Source: Affinundibacterium macrobrachii (lineage in GTDB: Bacteria > Pseudomonadota > Gammaproteobacteria > Burkholderiales > Burkholderiaceae_D). From it: DNA of 64,000 bases. Positions 8,150 through 18,404 of the stretch are shown here, one piece after another. Within the stretch, counting starts at the first letter, position 1, and each line of letters starts with the position of its first letter. Under the pieces are notes generated by a model. That model was not told the origin of the DNA, made no database searches, and was given only the letters and a program-made list of their open reading frames with translations. Position numbers and translations under genes: made by a program. The stretch covers positions 925,352 through 989,351 of the forward strand of contig NZ_BMYT01000001.1 in the NCBI RefSeq assembly GCF_014652415.1. Direction: 5' to 3'.

Positions 8150-9895
8150 ATGGTAAGACCTTTTAAAAAAACAGCGTTACAACTTGGTATAGGACTTAGT
8201 CTTGGATTGGCGACATTAACAGCCACCGCGGCAAATCCAGATTACCGCAATTTCGAAACCATAGAAAAACAAATTCAAGCCTTTGCTCAAAAACATCCGG
8301 ATCGCATCAAAGTACAAGTAATAGGCAAAAGCTCAGGCGGTGATGCACTGTATTTTGTACAAATTGCGGGAGCCGGCAAGGTCAATCCCAACAAACGCCC
8401 TGCACTATTTGTTGGTGCAAATATCGCTGGCTTTCATCATGCTGGTTCTGAAGCCGCTATGCATTTAATCGAGACTTTGGCCACGTCAAAAGAAAAAAAA
8501 GTAGAAGACTTGTTGGCTAATCGCACTATTTACGTCGCGCCTGTTTTGAATCCAGATGCGCACAATGCACTGTTCGCCACACCTCGCCAATTACGTGCCG
8601 GTGTCGATGGCAAACTCGACCGTGATCTCGATGGTTTAATTGCAGAGGATGGTGCAGATGATTTAGACGGTAATGGCATCATCACGCAAATGCGCATCAA
8701 AGATCCAAGTGGCGACATGATGATTGACCCTAAAGATCCTCGACGCATGATTAAGGCTGATACCAGCAAAGGAGAACGCGGTACACATCGCGTTTATATT
8801 GAAGGCAAAGATGACGACAAAGATGGCATCTACAATGAGGATGGCATAGGTGGAATTCATCCAGACCGCAACTTCCCTGCGGGCTTTCCAGTCGCGGATA
8901 CCAGCGCGGGTTCATGGCCAGGCGTTTTATCAGAAAGCAAATCCATCATGGACGCTGTATTGGCACACAAAAATATCGCGATGGCGGTGGTATTTGGTCC
9001 AGCAAACCAATTGCTATCAGCCCCAACAGGTTTTGAGCGCATCACACCACCAGGAGCAACACCAGCAGCAGAAGCGAATAAAATCGAAGCAGACGATTTG
9101 AAGACGTTAGCAAGCCTCAGTGAAGGATATAAAAAATCCTTAGAACAAGCAGGCTTAGATAGTAAGCGTAGTGCGAAGCAGACTGGCAAAGGAAGCCTCG
9201 CAAATTGGCTGTATTTCCACTATGGCGTGCAAACGATCGAACTTGATGTTTGGGGAGCACCAAGCACCAAACCAGCAACACCAGAAAACACAAACAGTGG
9301 AGCAAACCCAGCTACTCGCCCTAACGCAAATCCAGCTGCAACAGGCAAACCAGACAGTGAAAAAGATCTGCTCAACTATCTCGCTAGCAATGCACCTGAA
9401 TCCATCATTGCATGGAAAGCAGTCAAATTACCAAATGGTACAGAAGTAGAAGTCGGTGGAGTTGCGCCATACGCAGAATATGCGCCGACGGCCAAAGTTT
9501 TAGAGCCAGCATTAAAGGTACATACCAGCCAAATTCTTGAATGGGGTAGTAAGTTAGCACAACTAGAAATTCTCGAAACCAAAGTCGTCGCACAAGGAAA
9601 CGATGTATGGAAAATTAGTGCAGTCGGCGGCGTTCAAGGCGAACTACCTACACACAGCAAATTAGCCACTCGGATGCGTAATAAACTTCCAGTTCGATTA
9701 GAAATGCGTCCAGGTCAAGGTGTCACTGCCTTAACGCTGAACCGCGCAGCCACCGTCGAACGTTTGGAACCAGCAACCACGATCAAGGGTGAATGGTTGG
9801 TCAAAGGTAGTAAAGGCAGCACCGTAGACATTGGCTTGTGGACGAGTCAAGCAGGACAAGCATTGACGACAATTACTTTGGGAAAGGCAAACTGA
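8150..9895 (+). CDS. M14 carboxypeptidase-like secreted protein, probable pseudoenzyme
   Basis: The 581-aa protein has a signal peptide (about 1-27, ending TATAA). It aligns with the gene that follows, including the YVAP-NPDA region and two acidic calcium-loop-like blocks (DLDG...DLDGNG and DKDGIYNEDG). Key M14 residues are altered. The zinc motif that should read HxxE is HHAGSE (H96, H97, E101), so the histidine is shifted and an alanine holds its place. The third zinc histidine, expected near residue 281, is missing (VVFGPANQLL). The glutamate in TIELDVWG (about 364) remains. A C-terminal beta domain follows a proline/asparagine-rich linker (about 375-400). I infer a non-catalytic or repurposed paralogue. 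The start is set by the GGAGG at 8140-8144. The stop is followed after one base by the next ATG, so the two are translationally coupled. Confidence 0.8.
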   Translation: MVRPFKKTALQLGIGLSLGLATLTATAANPDYRNFETIEKQIQAFAQKHPDRIKVQVIGKSSGGDALYFVQIAGAGKVNPNKRPALFVGANIAGFHHAGSEAAMHLIETLATSKEKKVEDLLANRTIYVAPVLNPDAHNALFATPRQLRAGVDGKLDRDLDGLIAEDGADDLDGNGIITQMRIKDPSGDMMIDPKDPRRMIKADTSKGERGTHRVYIEGKDDDKDGIYNEDGIGGIHPDRNFPAGFPVADTSAGSWPGVLSESKSIMDAVLAHKNIAMAVVFGPANQLLSAPTGFERITPPGATPAAEANKIEADDLKTLASLSEGYKKSLEQAGLDSKRSAKQTGKGSLANWLYFHYGVQTIELDVWGAPSTKPATPENTNSGANPATRPNANPAATGKPDSEKDLLNYLASNAPESIIAWKAVKLPNGTEVEVGGVAPYAEYAPTAKVLEPALKVHTSQILEWGSKLAQLEILETKVVAQGNDVWKISAVGGVQGELPTHSKLATRMRNKLPVRLEMRPGQGVTALTLNRAATVERLEPATTIKGEWLVKGSKGSTVDIGLWTSQAGQALTTITLGKAN

Positions 9896-9896
9896 G

Positions 9897-11675
9897 ATGA
9901 AGACCAAACTATCAAACAAAATGCAATTTCAATTGTCTGCCATCAGCCTCGCTTTATTCATGTGTCACTCTAGCTTTGCGGATACGGTAAAGCCGCCGCA
10001 ACCGCATTTCAATCGTGTTCATCACAACAAAGAAATTGTCGAATACATGAAGGGCTATGCGGCCGCATATCCAAACTTAGTCACACTAAAAAGTATCGGC
10101 AAAACTGCCGCTGGCACCGATATGTGGATGTTAACCATCAACAATGAAAAAACCGGTAAAGCTGGCGACAAACCAGCTACTTACGTCGATGGCGCGATTC
10201 ATGCAAATGAAGCGCAAGCAGCTGACACCGTGCTTTACACAATCGACTATATTTTGAAGAACTACGGCAAGTTAGAAAAAATTACTGAAACTGTCGATCG
10301 GTCCACGCTTTACTTTGTACCCTCCGTAAGTCCAGATAGTCGTGCAAAATGGTTTGACGAGCCGTCGACTGCCAGTTATCCACGCTCATCACCATGGCCT
10401 TTCGACGATGACCGGGACGGCAAAATAGATGAAGATGGTCCGGTCGATATTAATAAAGACGGTGTGATCACCACTATGCGCAAGAAAGTGCAAATGGGCT
10501 TGGGCAACCGTAAATTAGATCCTAAAGATCCTCGCGTGTTACTGCCACTAGAACCAGGTGAACTAGGTGACTACCTGCTACTTGGGCAAGAAGGCATAGA
10601 CCAAGATGGCGACGGCATGATGGGTGAAGATAGCGTAGGCTACGCCGATCCAAATCGTACCTGGGGCTATGACTGGGCACCACGCTATATTCAAAATGGC
10701 GCAACCGATTACCCTTTACAAATTCCAGAGACACGAAGCATTGCAAATTGGGCTCTCGATCACTTAGAAGTATCCAGCGTCATCAGCTTCCATAATTCTG
10801 GTCGCATGATTTTACGTGGGCCAGGTTCTCCAACCCAAACTCCCGTGAATGCTGCTGATAATCGCACTTTCGATTTTCTAGGTCGTGAGGGCGAAAAAAT
10901 GATGCCCGGCTATCGCTACATGATTACTTGGCGTGATTTATACACCGCTTATGGCAGTACGACCGATCACTTCTATGGCATTGTCGGTGCATTTGGATTT
11001 GTCCCGGAATTATTCGGTCGCGTAATGGACGATGCTAACATCGTGCGTTTTGACCCGGCACCAAAAGTCGGCGATCCTGTACGTCCACCATCGAACGAGC
11101 CAAAAGGCTATGATCAAATGAAATGGAATGACATGCTCACATTTGGACGTCAATTCATTCCATTCAAAGACGCTGAACATCCACAATATGGCAAAGTTGA
11201 AGTCGGCGGTTGGCGTCAAAACACCGGACGCATGCCAGAAGGCTGGATGCTAGAAGAAGAAACGCACCGCAACGCGGCTTTCGTTTTACTCAATGCGATG
11301 CACGTACCTAAGCTACGATTCTTAGAACCGACAGTCAAGAAAGAAGGACGTAATTTATGGCGGGTAGAATTACCGTTGATCAATGAGCGAGCGATTCCAA
11401 GTGTCAGCAATATCGTCATCGCGAACAAATTGCATCGCGTGGATCTAGCTACGGTCAATGGCGGCAAAGTGCTAGCAAGTGGCATCGTACGCAATCCTTA
11501 CACCAACCAAATTGATCTGCAAGAACACCGTCCTGAACGCTTGATGGTCAATGGCGTGCAAGGGTTTGGCAATACAACGCTGTACTTTTTAGTGGAAAGT
11601 AGCGGAGGTGATATCGTCGTTAATTATGACAGTATCAAAGGCGGCAAGTTAAGCCAAAAAGTGGCACTGAGATAA
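9897..11675 (+). CDS. M14-family zinc carboxypeptidase, exported, intact active site
   Basis: The 592-aa protein has a signal peptide (1-28, ending SSFA). It carries the complete M14 set: HANE (H102, E105), DPNRTWGYDW for substrate carboxylate binding, the third zinc ligand in SFHNSGR (H299), and the catalytic glutamate in VPELFG (E371). Acidic loops such as DDDRDGKIDEDG and DQDGDGMMGED look like calcium-binding inserts between the zinc motifs. A C-terminal beta-sandwich region follows at about 440-592. The enzyme should release C-terminal residues from peptides outside the cytoplasm. Its ATG lies one base after the TGA of the degenerate paralogue upstream, with GGAAAGG at about 9881-9887 as the ribosome binding site, so the two are co-expressed and may form a complex. 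Confidence 0.9.
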   Translation: MKTKLSNKMQFQLSAISLALFMCHSSFADTVKPPQPHFNRVHHNKEIVEYMKGYAAAYPNLVTLKSIGKTAAGTDMWMLTINNEKTGKAGDKPATYVDGAIHANEAQAADTVLYTIDYILKNYGKLEKITETVDRSTLYFVPSVSPDSRAKWFDEPSTASYPRSSPWPFDDDRDGKIDEDGPVDINKDGVITTMRKKVQMGLGNRKLDPKDPRVLLPLEPGELGDYLLLGQEGIDQDGDGMMGEDSVGYADPNRTWGYDWAPRYIQNGATDYPLQIPETRSIANWALDHLEVSSVISFHNSGRMILRGPGSPTQTPVNAADNRTFDFLGREGEKMMPGYRYMITWRDLYTAYGSTTDHFYGIVGAFGFVPELFGRVMDDANIVRFDPAPKVGDPVRPPSNEPKGYDQMKWNDMLTFGRQFIPFKDAEHPQYGKVEVGGWRQNTGRMPEGWMLEEETHRNAAFVLLNAMHVPKLRFLEPTVKKEGRNLWRVELPLINERAIPSVSNIVIANKLHRVDLATVNGGKVLASGIVRNPYTNQIDLQEHRPERLMVNGVQGFGNTTLYFLVESSGGDIVVNYDSIKGGKLSQKVALR

Positions 11676-11714
11676 TTAAATCAGTTACTAAATATAAGTC
11701 GTCAACACTGACAT

Positions 11715-11752
11715 AAAAAAAGCCACCGTGATTTTTTCACGGTGGCTTTTTT
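11715..11752. terminator. Bidirectional terminator between convergent M14 and S9 genes
   Basis: A perfect 11-bp stem (11721-11731 with 11737-11747, arm AGCCACCGTGA) has a 5-nt T loop, an A-run before it and a T-run after it. It lies between stop codons at 11675 (+) and 11768 (-) and can end both transcripts. Confidence 0.9.
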
Positions 11753-11767
11753 AATTCATCTTAAACT

Positions 11768-14173
11768 CTACTGCCGCCCCTTCACTTCTCTCTCCATCAA
11801 TTTGAAGATACGACGGTATTCATCCAACCAACTTTCTGGCTCACGGAAACCGTGCGGCTCAATTGGATAAACAGCTAATTCGAAGTTTGGATTTCTCAGT
11901 TCTATCAGCTTTTGCACCATGCGAACGCTGTCTTGGAAAAATACATTGTCGTCCAAGATACCAGAACAAATTAACAGTGGACGCTTTAATCCAGCTGCGA
12001 ATTCTATCGGTGAGCTACGTGCATAAGCATCAGGATCAACGTCTGGCGTATTCAAAATATTCGAGGTATAACCGTGGTTGTAATGCGCCCAATCAGCGAC
12101 TGGTCGCAACGCCGCACCTGCCGCAAATTTTTCCGATTTAAATAGCGCCATAAACGCCATAAAGCCGCCGTAGGAGCCACCATAAATACCAACACGATTA
12201 CGGTCTGCATTGGCATTATCTACCAACCAATCAATGCCATCTTCGTAGTCTTCTAACTCTGGCGTGCCCATGCGTTGATAAATCGCGGTGCGCCAGTCGC
12301 GGCCATAGCCTGCCGAGGCACGGAAATCCATATCGATAACAACATATCCTTGTTGCACCAACAAATTGTGGAACAACATTTCACGGAAATAATTTGACCA
12401 TCCATGATGAGCAGCTTGTAAATAACCCGCGCCATGAACAAACATAACAACTGGCTTGCGCTCGCCAGTCTGTGTTTTATTATCACGATAAACTCGAGAG
12501 TAAATTGGCGCGGCACCATGTTTAGACGGAACCGCAACGATCTCTGGTTTAATCCAATTAATTTGTGCAAATTCTTTTGAAGTCGAGTCCGTCAAACGAA
12601 TTGCTTTCGCACCAGGATTTGCAGCTTGCACAAACAAATCTGGTTGGCGTAACGTAGTCGAATGCGTCAATAACAACTTGTCTTCGGTTGGCGCGAGTTC
12701 AAACTCCATGCCACCATTCATATCGGTTAAAGCCTCGTCACGCTTACCGTCAGAGGAGACGCGATAAACTTCATGAATTCCCGGATGTTTGCGATTAGCG
12801 CGGTAATAAAACCACTTGCCATCATGGGTGGGCTGAACATTGTTGACTTCAAATCGACCGTTTGTCAGAGCAAGTGTTTTACCATCACGCTGCAGATACA
12901 AATGACTATAACCAGATTCTTCCGACAAATACCACAGAGCTTTTCCATCGGAACTCCAACCAAACTCATTAAAACTGCCGTCATTTACCCAAGCTTGATC
13001 AGTTAAACGGTGCGCTAATTGCCATTGACTCTTGTTCTCGCCCGACAGATTCATGCGCAGAATCCAACGATCTTTATTGTCGGCGCTGAAAAGACTGAAC
13101 GCAACTTGCTGCCCGATCGGACTCCAACGAATACCACGGAAATTGATATAAACCGCTCTTGGCACGCCTGCTTTCGGTGCTGGCTTAGAAAGACGTTTTG
13201 CCGCTTCCGTTTTCAAAGCGAGCAATGGGTCTTCGTTTATGCCAGCTAGTTGATCCAAACTCAGCTTATGTGCTTTTTTTGCTTGCACATCGATCACATA
13301 AATTTGTTCATCACTTTCCGCACCAGTGCCCACTTTGCTACGAACATCTTCAATTTTGACGTAGCCATCACTGCTTACGTAATGTGGCATCTTATCGGTA
13401 CGCCCGTCCTTTCGTGGCGCAGCGGTGCTTACTAGGACATATTGCCCATCTGGTGACAAACTAAAACTACGAAACTCGCGCCCTTTTCCTAAATAAACTG
13501 GCGTCGGCGCGCTAGCACTTTGAATTGCCAATTCACGCTGACGCGCTTCGGCAGCCTTTTTATCGCTATCACGTTTTTTAATAATATCGAACAAGCGAGT
13601 TTGTTGTGCACTCAAGTAATCGTATGGCTCTTTTTTACTACTTGGATCATCATCGTTCTTGATGTTCACCAACATCGCTTGCTCACCATTTCGCAGATTC
13701 ATGAGGATAATTTTTCCATCATTGCGAAATGCAAGTTGATCATTTCCAACAAAGCCCAGCAAACCACTTGTTTCACCAGTACGCGTTAATTGTTGGCGTT
13801 TACCGTCCTTCAAAATAAACAAATTCCCATTGCGCAACCATGCTGTTGATTGACGATCCGGGCTTATAAATTTTTGTTCGGACTCAGCGACAACCACGTC
13901 GGCAGCATCTAATTTTTGCGCCGTTCCACCATTCACACTGATGCGATATAAATCACGAATTTCGGATCCAGATGCCTTGCGCTGAAAATACACATGCTTG
14001 CCGTCTTGACTAAAATAAGGACGCTCAGGCGCGATTCCCATCCAATCTGGATGCGCCATAATCTGCTCCATAGTAAGTGGCTTAGTCACTTGTGCATTAG
14101 CACTTGGTATGAAACCGAGACTAACGACACTAGCTGCTAATAAAAGCACTACACCATTCTTTTTCATTCTCAT
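11768..14173 (-). CDS. S9-family serine peptidase (dipeptidyl/prolyl oligopeptidase type), exported
   Basis: The 801-aa protein has a signal peptide (about 1-28, ending ANA). An N-terminal beta-propeller with many DGK/DGR blade turns is followed by an alpha/beta-hydrolase domain. The nucleophile is in YGGSYGG (about S666), the aspartate in GILDDN (about 742) and the histidine in EPHGF (about 773), the S9 triad order. MFVHGAGY upstream fits the oxyanion region. Such enzymes cleave short peptides, often after proline or by removing dipeptides. I chose the ATG at 14171-14173 because TGAGGGA sits 7 bp upstream; the ATG at 14186 would lie inside that site. It converges with the M14 pair and is followed in the same direction by the symporter gene upstream, which has its own terminator. 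Confidence 0.88.
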   Translation of the reverse strand: MRMKKNGVVLLLAASVVSLGFIPSANAQVTKPLTMEQIMAHPDWMGIAPERPYFSQDGKHVYFQRKASGSEIRDLYRISVNGGTAQKLDAADVVVAESEQKFISPDRQSTAWLRNGNLFILKDGKRQQLTRTGETSGLLGFVGNDQLAFRNDGKIILMNLRNGEQAMLVNIKNDDDPSSKKEPYDYLSAQQTRLFDIIKKRDSDKKAAEARQRELAIQSASAPTPVYLGKGREFRSFSLSPDGQYVLVSTAAPRKDGRTDKMPHYVSSDGYVKIEDVRSKVGTGAESDEQIYVIDVQAKKAHKLSLDQLAGINEDPLLALKTEAAKRLSKPAPKAGVPRAVYINFRGIRWSPIGQQVAFSLFSADNKDRWILRMNLSGENKSQWQLAHRLTDQAWVNDGSFNEFGWSSDGKALWYLSEESGYSHLYLQRDGKTLALTNGRFEVNNVQPTHDGKWFYYRANRKHPGIHEVYRVSSDGKRDEALTDMNGGMEFELAPTEDKLLLTHSTTLRQPDLFVQAANPGAKAIRLTDSTSKEFAQINWIKPEIVAVPSKHGAAPIYSRVYRDNKTQTGERKPVVMFVHGAGYLQAAHHGWSNYFREMLFHNLLVQQGYVVIDMDFRASAGYGRDWRTAIYQRMGTPELEDYEDGIDWLVDNANADRNRVGIYGGSYGGFMAFMALFKSEKFAAGAALRPVADWAHYNHGYTSNILNTPDVDPDAYARSSPIEFAAGLKRPLLICSGILDDNVFFQDSVRMVQKLIELRNPNFELAVYPIEPHGFREPESWLDEYRRIFKLMEREVKGRQ

Positions 14174-14203
14174 TGTTGTTTCCCTCATCGGGTAAGATGG
14201 TCA

Positions 14204-14242
14204 ATAAAAAAACGCTGAATCTTAAGCAGAATTCAGCGTTTA
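14204..14242 (-). terminator. Terminator after the symporter gene
   Basis: An 11-bp stem (14210-14220 with 14231-14241, arm AAACGCTGAAT) with a 10-nt loop is preceded by an A-run that reads as a T-run on the minus strand. It follows the symporter stop at 14271 and separates that gene from the S9 peptidase. Confidence 0.8.
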
Positions 14243-14270
14243 TTGGACAGGCAAGTTCTAAAAAAATTCC

Positions 14271-15533
14271 TTATTCAGGTAACTTTTGATTTGCTAAATC
14301 CCCTTCTACATGCTGCCCCAATTCGCCCTCCCATTTGGCGACAACTGCCGTTGCCAATCCGTTACCAATCACATTGGTAGCAGAACGTGCCATATCCAAG
14401 AAATGATCGACACCCAACAACAATAACAAGCCTGCTTCTGGAATATTAAACTGCGCTAAGGTTGCTGCAATAACGACTAATGAAGCGCGTGGTACGCCAG
14501 CCATACCTTTTGAAGTCAACATCAAAATTAACATCATCGTGATTTGAGTACCCAGTGATAATTCGATGCCATACGCCTGTGCAATGAACACGGTCGCAAA
14601 GGTGCAATACATCATTGAGCCATCTAAGTTGAAAGAGTAACCAAGCGGTAAAACAAAAGATGCAATACGATTTTTCACACCGAATCGCTCTAATCCTTCT
14701 AGTGTCTTAGGAAAGGCCGCTTCTGACGATGCGGTCGAGAATGCCAAAATTGTAGGCATACGCAATTCACGCAACAAACCAACGACACGACCTTTTAAGA
14801 ATAAATAGCCGATGAAAATTAATACCAACCACAATACCAAGATAGAGAAATAGAACTCCGCCATAAAGACACCATAGGTGCCCAACACAGCTAATCCACT
14901 CTTAGCAACCACACCAGAAACCGCAGCAAATACCGCGATAGGAGCAAAATTCATCACATAACCAGTCAATTTCAACATGATGTGTGCAACACCATCAATT
15001 GCCTCAATTACCACTTTACTACGTTCACCAACGGCTGCGGCCGCAGTACCAAAGAAGATAGAAAACACCACAATTTGCAAAATTTCATTCTTCGCCATAC
15101 CGTCAACAATTGATGATGGAATTAAGTGCGTAATAAATTCCTTCATACTCAAATTGCTAGTGGCAATACCAGAAACTGCATCACTCGCTGGCAACATCGC
15201 ATGCATCGCGTCACCTGGGCGGAAGATATTGACCATCACTAAACCTAAGGTCAATGAAATCAAAGATGCAATGATGAACCAGCCTAATGCTTTACCACCG
15301 ACACGCCCGACCTCATTTACATCACCCATTTTGGCGATACCAACCACCAGTGTCGCAAACACCAGCGGCGCAATAATCATCTTAATCAAACGCAAAAACA
15401 TGGTAGTAATTAAGGACATTGCATCGGCGAAATCAGTCGGCTTTGCCATGTGCGCGTTAACGAAATAACCAACGACGATACCAAGTATTAAGCCAAAAAT
15501 AATGTAGCTAGTAAGGTTGAGGCGTTTTGTCAT
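14271..15533 (-). CDS. Dicarboxylate/amino acid:cation symporter (DctA/GltP family)
   Basis: This 420-aa inner-membrane protein has the DAACS fold with about eight transmembrane helices and two re-entrant loops. Visible signatures are LIKMIIAPLVFATLV near residue 50, the serine-rich hairpin STASSEAAFPKTLE, the NLDGS motif of helix 7 and SKGMAGVPRAS of the second hairpin. Family members take up C4-dicarboxylates, glutamate or aspartate with protons or sodium. The substrate cannot be decided from sequence: the spacing resembles GltP-like proteins at least as much as E. coli DctA. Its position beside four exported peptidases suggests uptake of released acidic amino acids, which is inference. An AGGA lies upstream of the ATG at 15533. 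Confidence 0.88.
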   Translation of the reverse strand: MTKRLNLTSYIIFGLILGIVVGYFVNAHMAKPTDFADAMSLITTMFLRLIKMIIAPLVFATLVVGIAKMGDVNEVGRVGGKALGWFIIASLISLTLGLVMVNIFRPGDAMHAMLPASDAVSGIATSNLSMKEFITHLIPSSIVDGMAKNEILQIVVFSIFFGTAAAAVGERSKVVIEAIDGVAHIMLKLTGYVMNFAPIAVFAAVSGVVAKSGLAVLGTYGVFMAEFYFSILVLWLVLIFIGYLFLKGRVVGLLRELRMPTILAFSTASSEAAFPKTLEGLERFGVKNRIASFVLPLGYSFNLDGSMMYCTFATVFIAQAYGIELSLGTQITMMLILMLTSKGMAGVPRASLVVIAATLAQFNIPEAGLLLLLGVDHFLDMARSATNVIGNGLATAVVAKWEGELGQHVEGDLANQKLPE

Positions 15534-15740
15534 GTTTTATACGTCCTTATAATATTGAAAGCCTGCACTGATTTTCTATCAACTCCCGCCACGCAAGGTC
15601 TTAGGTCGGCGAAAAAATGTGGCTCAGTATACTTGAGGAAGCGAGTACAGACCACTTTTATTGAAATCACATGTAAGAAATTTTTCATTTCCAACATAAG
15701 TCAAAATGCAAATGTGTATAACAATCAATTGGGATACGAA

Positions 15741-15770
15741 AAAAAAACCCAGACCGCAGTCTGGGTTTTT
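15741..15770. terminator. Terminator after clpA
   Basis: A 12-bp stem (15743-15754 with 15759-15770, core ACCCAGAC/GTCTGGGT) has a CGCA tetraloop with A and T runs on the two sides. It lies 29 bp past the clpA stop at 15799. Confidence 0.9.
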
Positions 15771-15798
15771 CATCTCATAATTTATTATTGCGCAAAAT

Positions 15799-18099
15799 TT
15801 AGTCTATCTCAACCACTTCTTGCGATGCGACAGGTGGCGGCACATCTCCTTCGGGAAATTCGAGCTTGATTTGGTCTTTGTCATCCAAATCCACACTGAC
15901 TCGACCACCACTTACTAGGCGTCCAAACAAAAGCTCATCCGCCAAAGCTTTACGGATCATGTCTTGAATCAGGCGCGCCATTGGACGAGCGCCCATCAAA
16001 GGATCAAATCCTTTTTTCGCCAAGAATTTGCGCAAACTTTCACTAAATATTGCTTCGACTTTCTTCTCGTGCAATTGCTCTTCCAATTGCATTAAGAACT
16101 TATCAACGACACGTAAAATAATTTCTTCATCCAATGAGCGGAAACTAATGATTGAATCGAGACGATTACGGAACTCAGGCGTAAACATACGCTTGATATC
16201 CGCCATCTCATCACCTGCTTGCTTACTATTATTAAAGCCAATCGATGCTTTTTGCAGACTTTCTGCGCCCGCATTGGTCGTCATAATAATTATCACATTG
16301 CGGAAATCTGCTTTACGTCCATTGTTATCCGTCAAGGTACCGTGATCCATCACCTGCAACAAGATATTAAATACGTCTGGATGTGCTTTTTCTATTTCGT
16401 CCAACAACAACACGGCATGCGGTTTCTTGGTGATCGCTTCAGTCAATAAACCACCTTGATCAAAACCCACATAACCCGGTGGCGCGCCAATTAAACGACT
16501 AACCGCATGACGCTCCATGTATTCAGACATGTCGAAACGGATCAACTCAATACCCAAAGTAAATGCAAGTTGTTTTGCCACTTCGGTTTTACCAACACCG
16601 GTTGGACCAGAAAACAAGAAGGAGCCAATTGGTTTATCGGTCTTACCTAATCCAGCACGCGACATTTTTATTGCAGCAGCTAAAGCGTCGATTGCTGGAT
16701 CTTGACCGAATACGACATTTTTCAAATCGCGATCGATTGTCTGCAATTTGCTACGGTCATCTTGATTCACGGTTTGCGGTGGAATACGGGCGATCTTAGA
16801 AATAATGTCCTCGATATCCGCCTTACCAATGGTTTTCTTTTGCTTCGACTTGGGCAAAATTCTTTGCGCCGCACCAGCCTCATCAATCACATCGATCGCT
16901 TTATCTGGCAAATGTCGGTCATTTAAGAAACGTGCAGATAACTCCGCTGCTGTCGTCAAGGCTGCGGCAGAATATTTCACATTATGATGTTCTTCAAACT
17001 TGGATTTGAGTCCACGCAAAATCTGCACCGTTTGTTCTACGGTTGGCTCGTTGACATCCACCTTTTGGAAACGACGTGCAAGTGCATGATCTTTTTCAAA
17101 TACGCCTCGATATTCGGTATAAGTTGTCGCACCGATGCATTTCAACTGACCATTTGATAAAGCCGGTTTTAGCAAATTGGATGCATCCATCGTACCGCCC
17201 GAAGCAGAACCTGCGCCGATAATGGTATGAATTTCGTCAATAAACAGGATGGCATCTGGTGCATCTTTTAACTGCTTCAAAACACCCTTCAAGCGCAGCT
17301 CAAAGTCACCACGGTACTTTGTACCAGCCAACAACGCGCCCATATCAAGTGAGTACACGACTGCCTGACTCAAGATATCAGGAACATCATTCTGTGTGAT
17401 TCGCCAAGCTAACCCCTCGGCAATCGCTGTTTTTCCTACGCCTGCCTCACCTACTAGCAAAGGATTGTTTTTGCGACGACGGCATAAGATTTGAATGACA
17501 CGTTCAACCTCGTTATCACGTCCGATCAAGGGATCAATTTTTCCTTCCGCTGCCGCCTTGTTTAAATTCTGCGTGAATTGCTCCAGCGGATTTTCTTTTG
17601 CCTGCGCATCTGCCTGTGCATCTTCAGCACCTTCAGGCGATTTCTGCGGTTCGTTGTGGTTGTCTTTGCGCACACCATGCGAGATGAAATTCACCACATC
17701 AAGGCGAGTCACGCCTTGTTGATGCAAATAATAAACAGCGTGTGAATCTTTTTCACCGAAGATGGCAACCAAGACGTTCGCGCCTGTTACCTCTTTCTTG
17801 CCATTCGAAGCAGATTGAACGTGCATAATCGCACGCTGAATGACGCGCTGGAAGCCCAAAGTCGGTTGCGTATCGACCTCGCCAGTACCTTGTACTGTGG
17901 GCGTGTTGTCCGCAATAAAGTTTGCCAAGGTTTTACGCAAGTCTTCAATATTCACCGCACAAGCGCGCATCACCTCTGCTGCGGATGGGTTATCTAATAA
18001 CGCGAGAAGCAAATGCTCGACTGTAATAAATTCGTAACGAGCCTGCCTAGCCTCAACAAAGGCCATATGCAAACTAACTTCTAATTCTTGCGCAATCAT
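15799..18099 (-). CDS. clpA: ATP-dependent Clp protease ATP-binding subunit ClpA
   Basis: This 766-aa AAA+ unfoldase feeds substrates into the ClpP peptidase in the cytoplasm. It has an N-domain (about 1-140) and an AAA1 module with Walker [14 protein letters not shown] and Walker [10 protein letters not shown]. The AAA2 module has [13 protein letters not shown] and [14 protein letters not shown], and a D2-small domain with an acidic tail ends in VVEID. Length and layout fit ClpA rather than ClpB, because the middle coiled coil is absent. The start is the ATG at 18097-18099, which overlaps the clpS stop (ATGA) and is preceded by GGAGGAA; an in-frame ATG six codons earlier lies inside clpS. 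The operon is clpS-clpA. Confidence 0.97.
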   Translation of the reverse strand: MIAQELEVSLHMAFVEARQARYEFITVEHLLLALLDNPSAAEVMRACAVNIEDLRKTLANFIADNTPTVQGTGEVDTQPTLGFQRVIQRAIMHVQSASNGKKEVTGANVLVAIFGEKDSHAVYYLHQQGVTRLDVVNFISHGVRKDNHNEPQKSPEGAEDAQADAQAKENPLEQFTQNLNKAAAEGKIDPLIGRDNEVERVIQILCRRRKNNPLLVGEAGVGKTAIAEGLAWRITQNDVPDILSQAVVYSLDMGALLAGTKYRGDFELRLKGVLKQLKDAPDAILFIDEIHTIIGAGSASGGTMDASNLLKPALSNGQLKCIGATTYTEYRGVFEKDHALARRFQKVDVNEPTVEQTVQILRGLKSKFEEHHNVKYSAAALTTAAELSARFLNDRHLPDKAIDVIDEAGAAQRILPKSKQKKTIGKADIEDIISKIARIPPQTVNQDDRSKLQTIDRDLKNVVFGQDPAIDALAAAIKMSRAGLGKTDKPIGSFLFSGPTGVGKTEVAKQLAFTLGIELIRFDMSEYMERHAVSRLIGAPPGYVGFDQGGLLTEAITKKPHAVLLLDEIEKAHPDVFNILLQVMDHGTLTDNNGRKADFRNVIIIMTTNAGAESLQKASIGFNNSKQAGDEMADIKRMFTPEFRNRLDSIISFRSLDEEIILRVVDKFLMQLEEQLHEKKVEAIFSESLRKFLAKKGFDPLMGARPMARLIQDMIRKALADELLFGRLVSGGRVSVDLDDKDQIKLEFPEGDVPPPVASQEVVEID

Positions 18100-18404
18100 A
18101 CTTCCTCCATCACACATTGCAGCGGATGCCCCGCATGCTTAGCGTGTGTTAACACTAACTCAACTTTAGTCAACGCGACATCTTTCGTATAAACACCACA
18201 TACACCACGTCCTTCAACATGCACTTTTAGCATGATCTGCATCGCGGTTTCTTTATCTTTACTAAAGTACTCCTGAATAATCGCGACTACAAACTCCATA
18301 GGCGTGTAATCGTCATTCAGAAGCACCACCTGATACATCGAAGGCGGTTTTAATTTCTGCGCCTGTTTTTCGAGTACCGTACTATTTTCATGCTTTATTC
18401 CCAT
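18096..18404 (-). CDS. clpS: ClpS adaptor protein (N-degron recognition for ClpAP)
   Basis: The 102-aa adaptor binds the ClpA N-domain and delivers proteins with destabilising N-terminal residues. The signature region [17 protein letters not shown], followed by the [16 protein letters not shown] segment, carries the pocket that reads N-terminal residues (NDDYT and the H of KVHVEG). It overlaps clpA by four bases, the usual coupling. The cold-shock gene is divergent from it. Confidence 0.97.
   Translation of the reverse strand: MGIKHENSTVLEKQAQKLKPPSMYQVVLLNDDYTPMEFVVAIIQEYFSKDKETAMQIMLKVHVEGRGVCGVYTKDVALTKVELVLTHAKHAGHPLQCVMEEV

Noticed and set aside
14977-15468. 163-codon open frame on the plus strand inside the symporter gene
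   Set aside because: It is fully antisense to a well-supported membrane transporter gene; composition is that of a mirrored hydrophobic gene, and no Shine-Dalgarno or family is seen.
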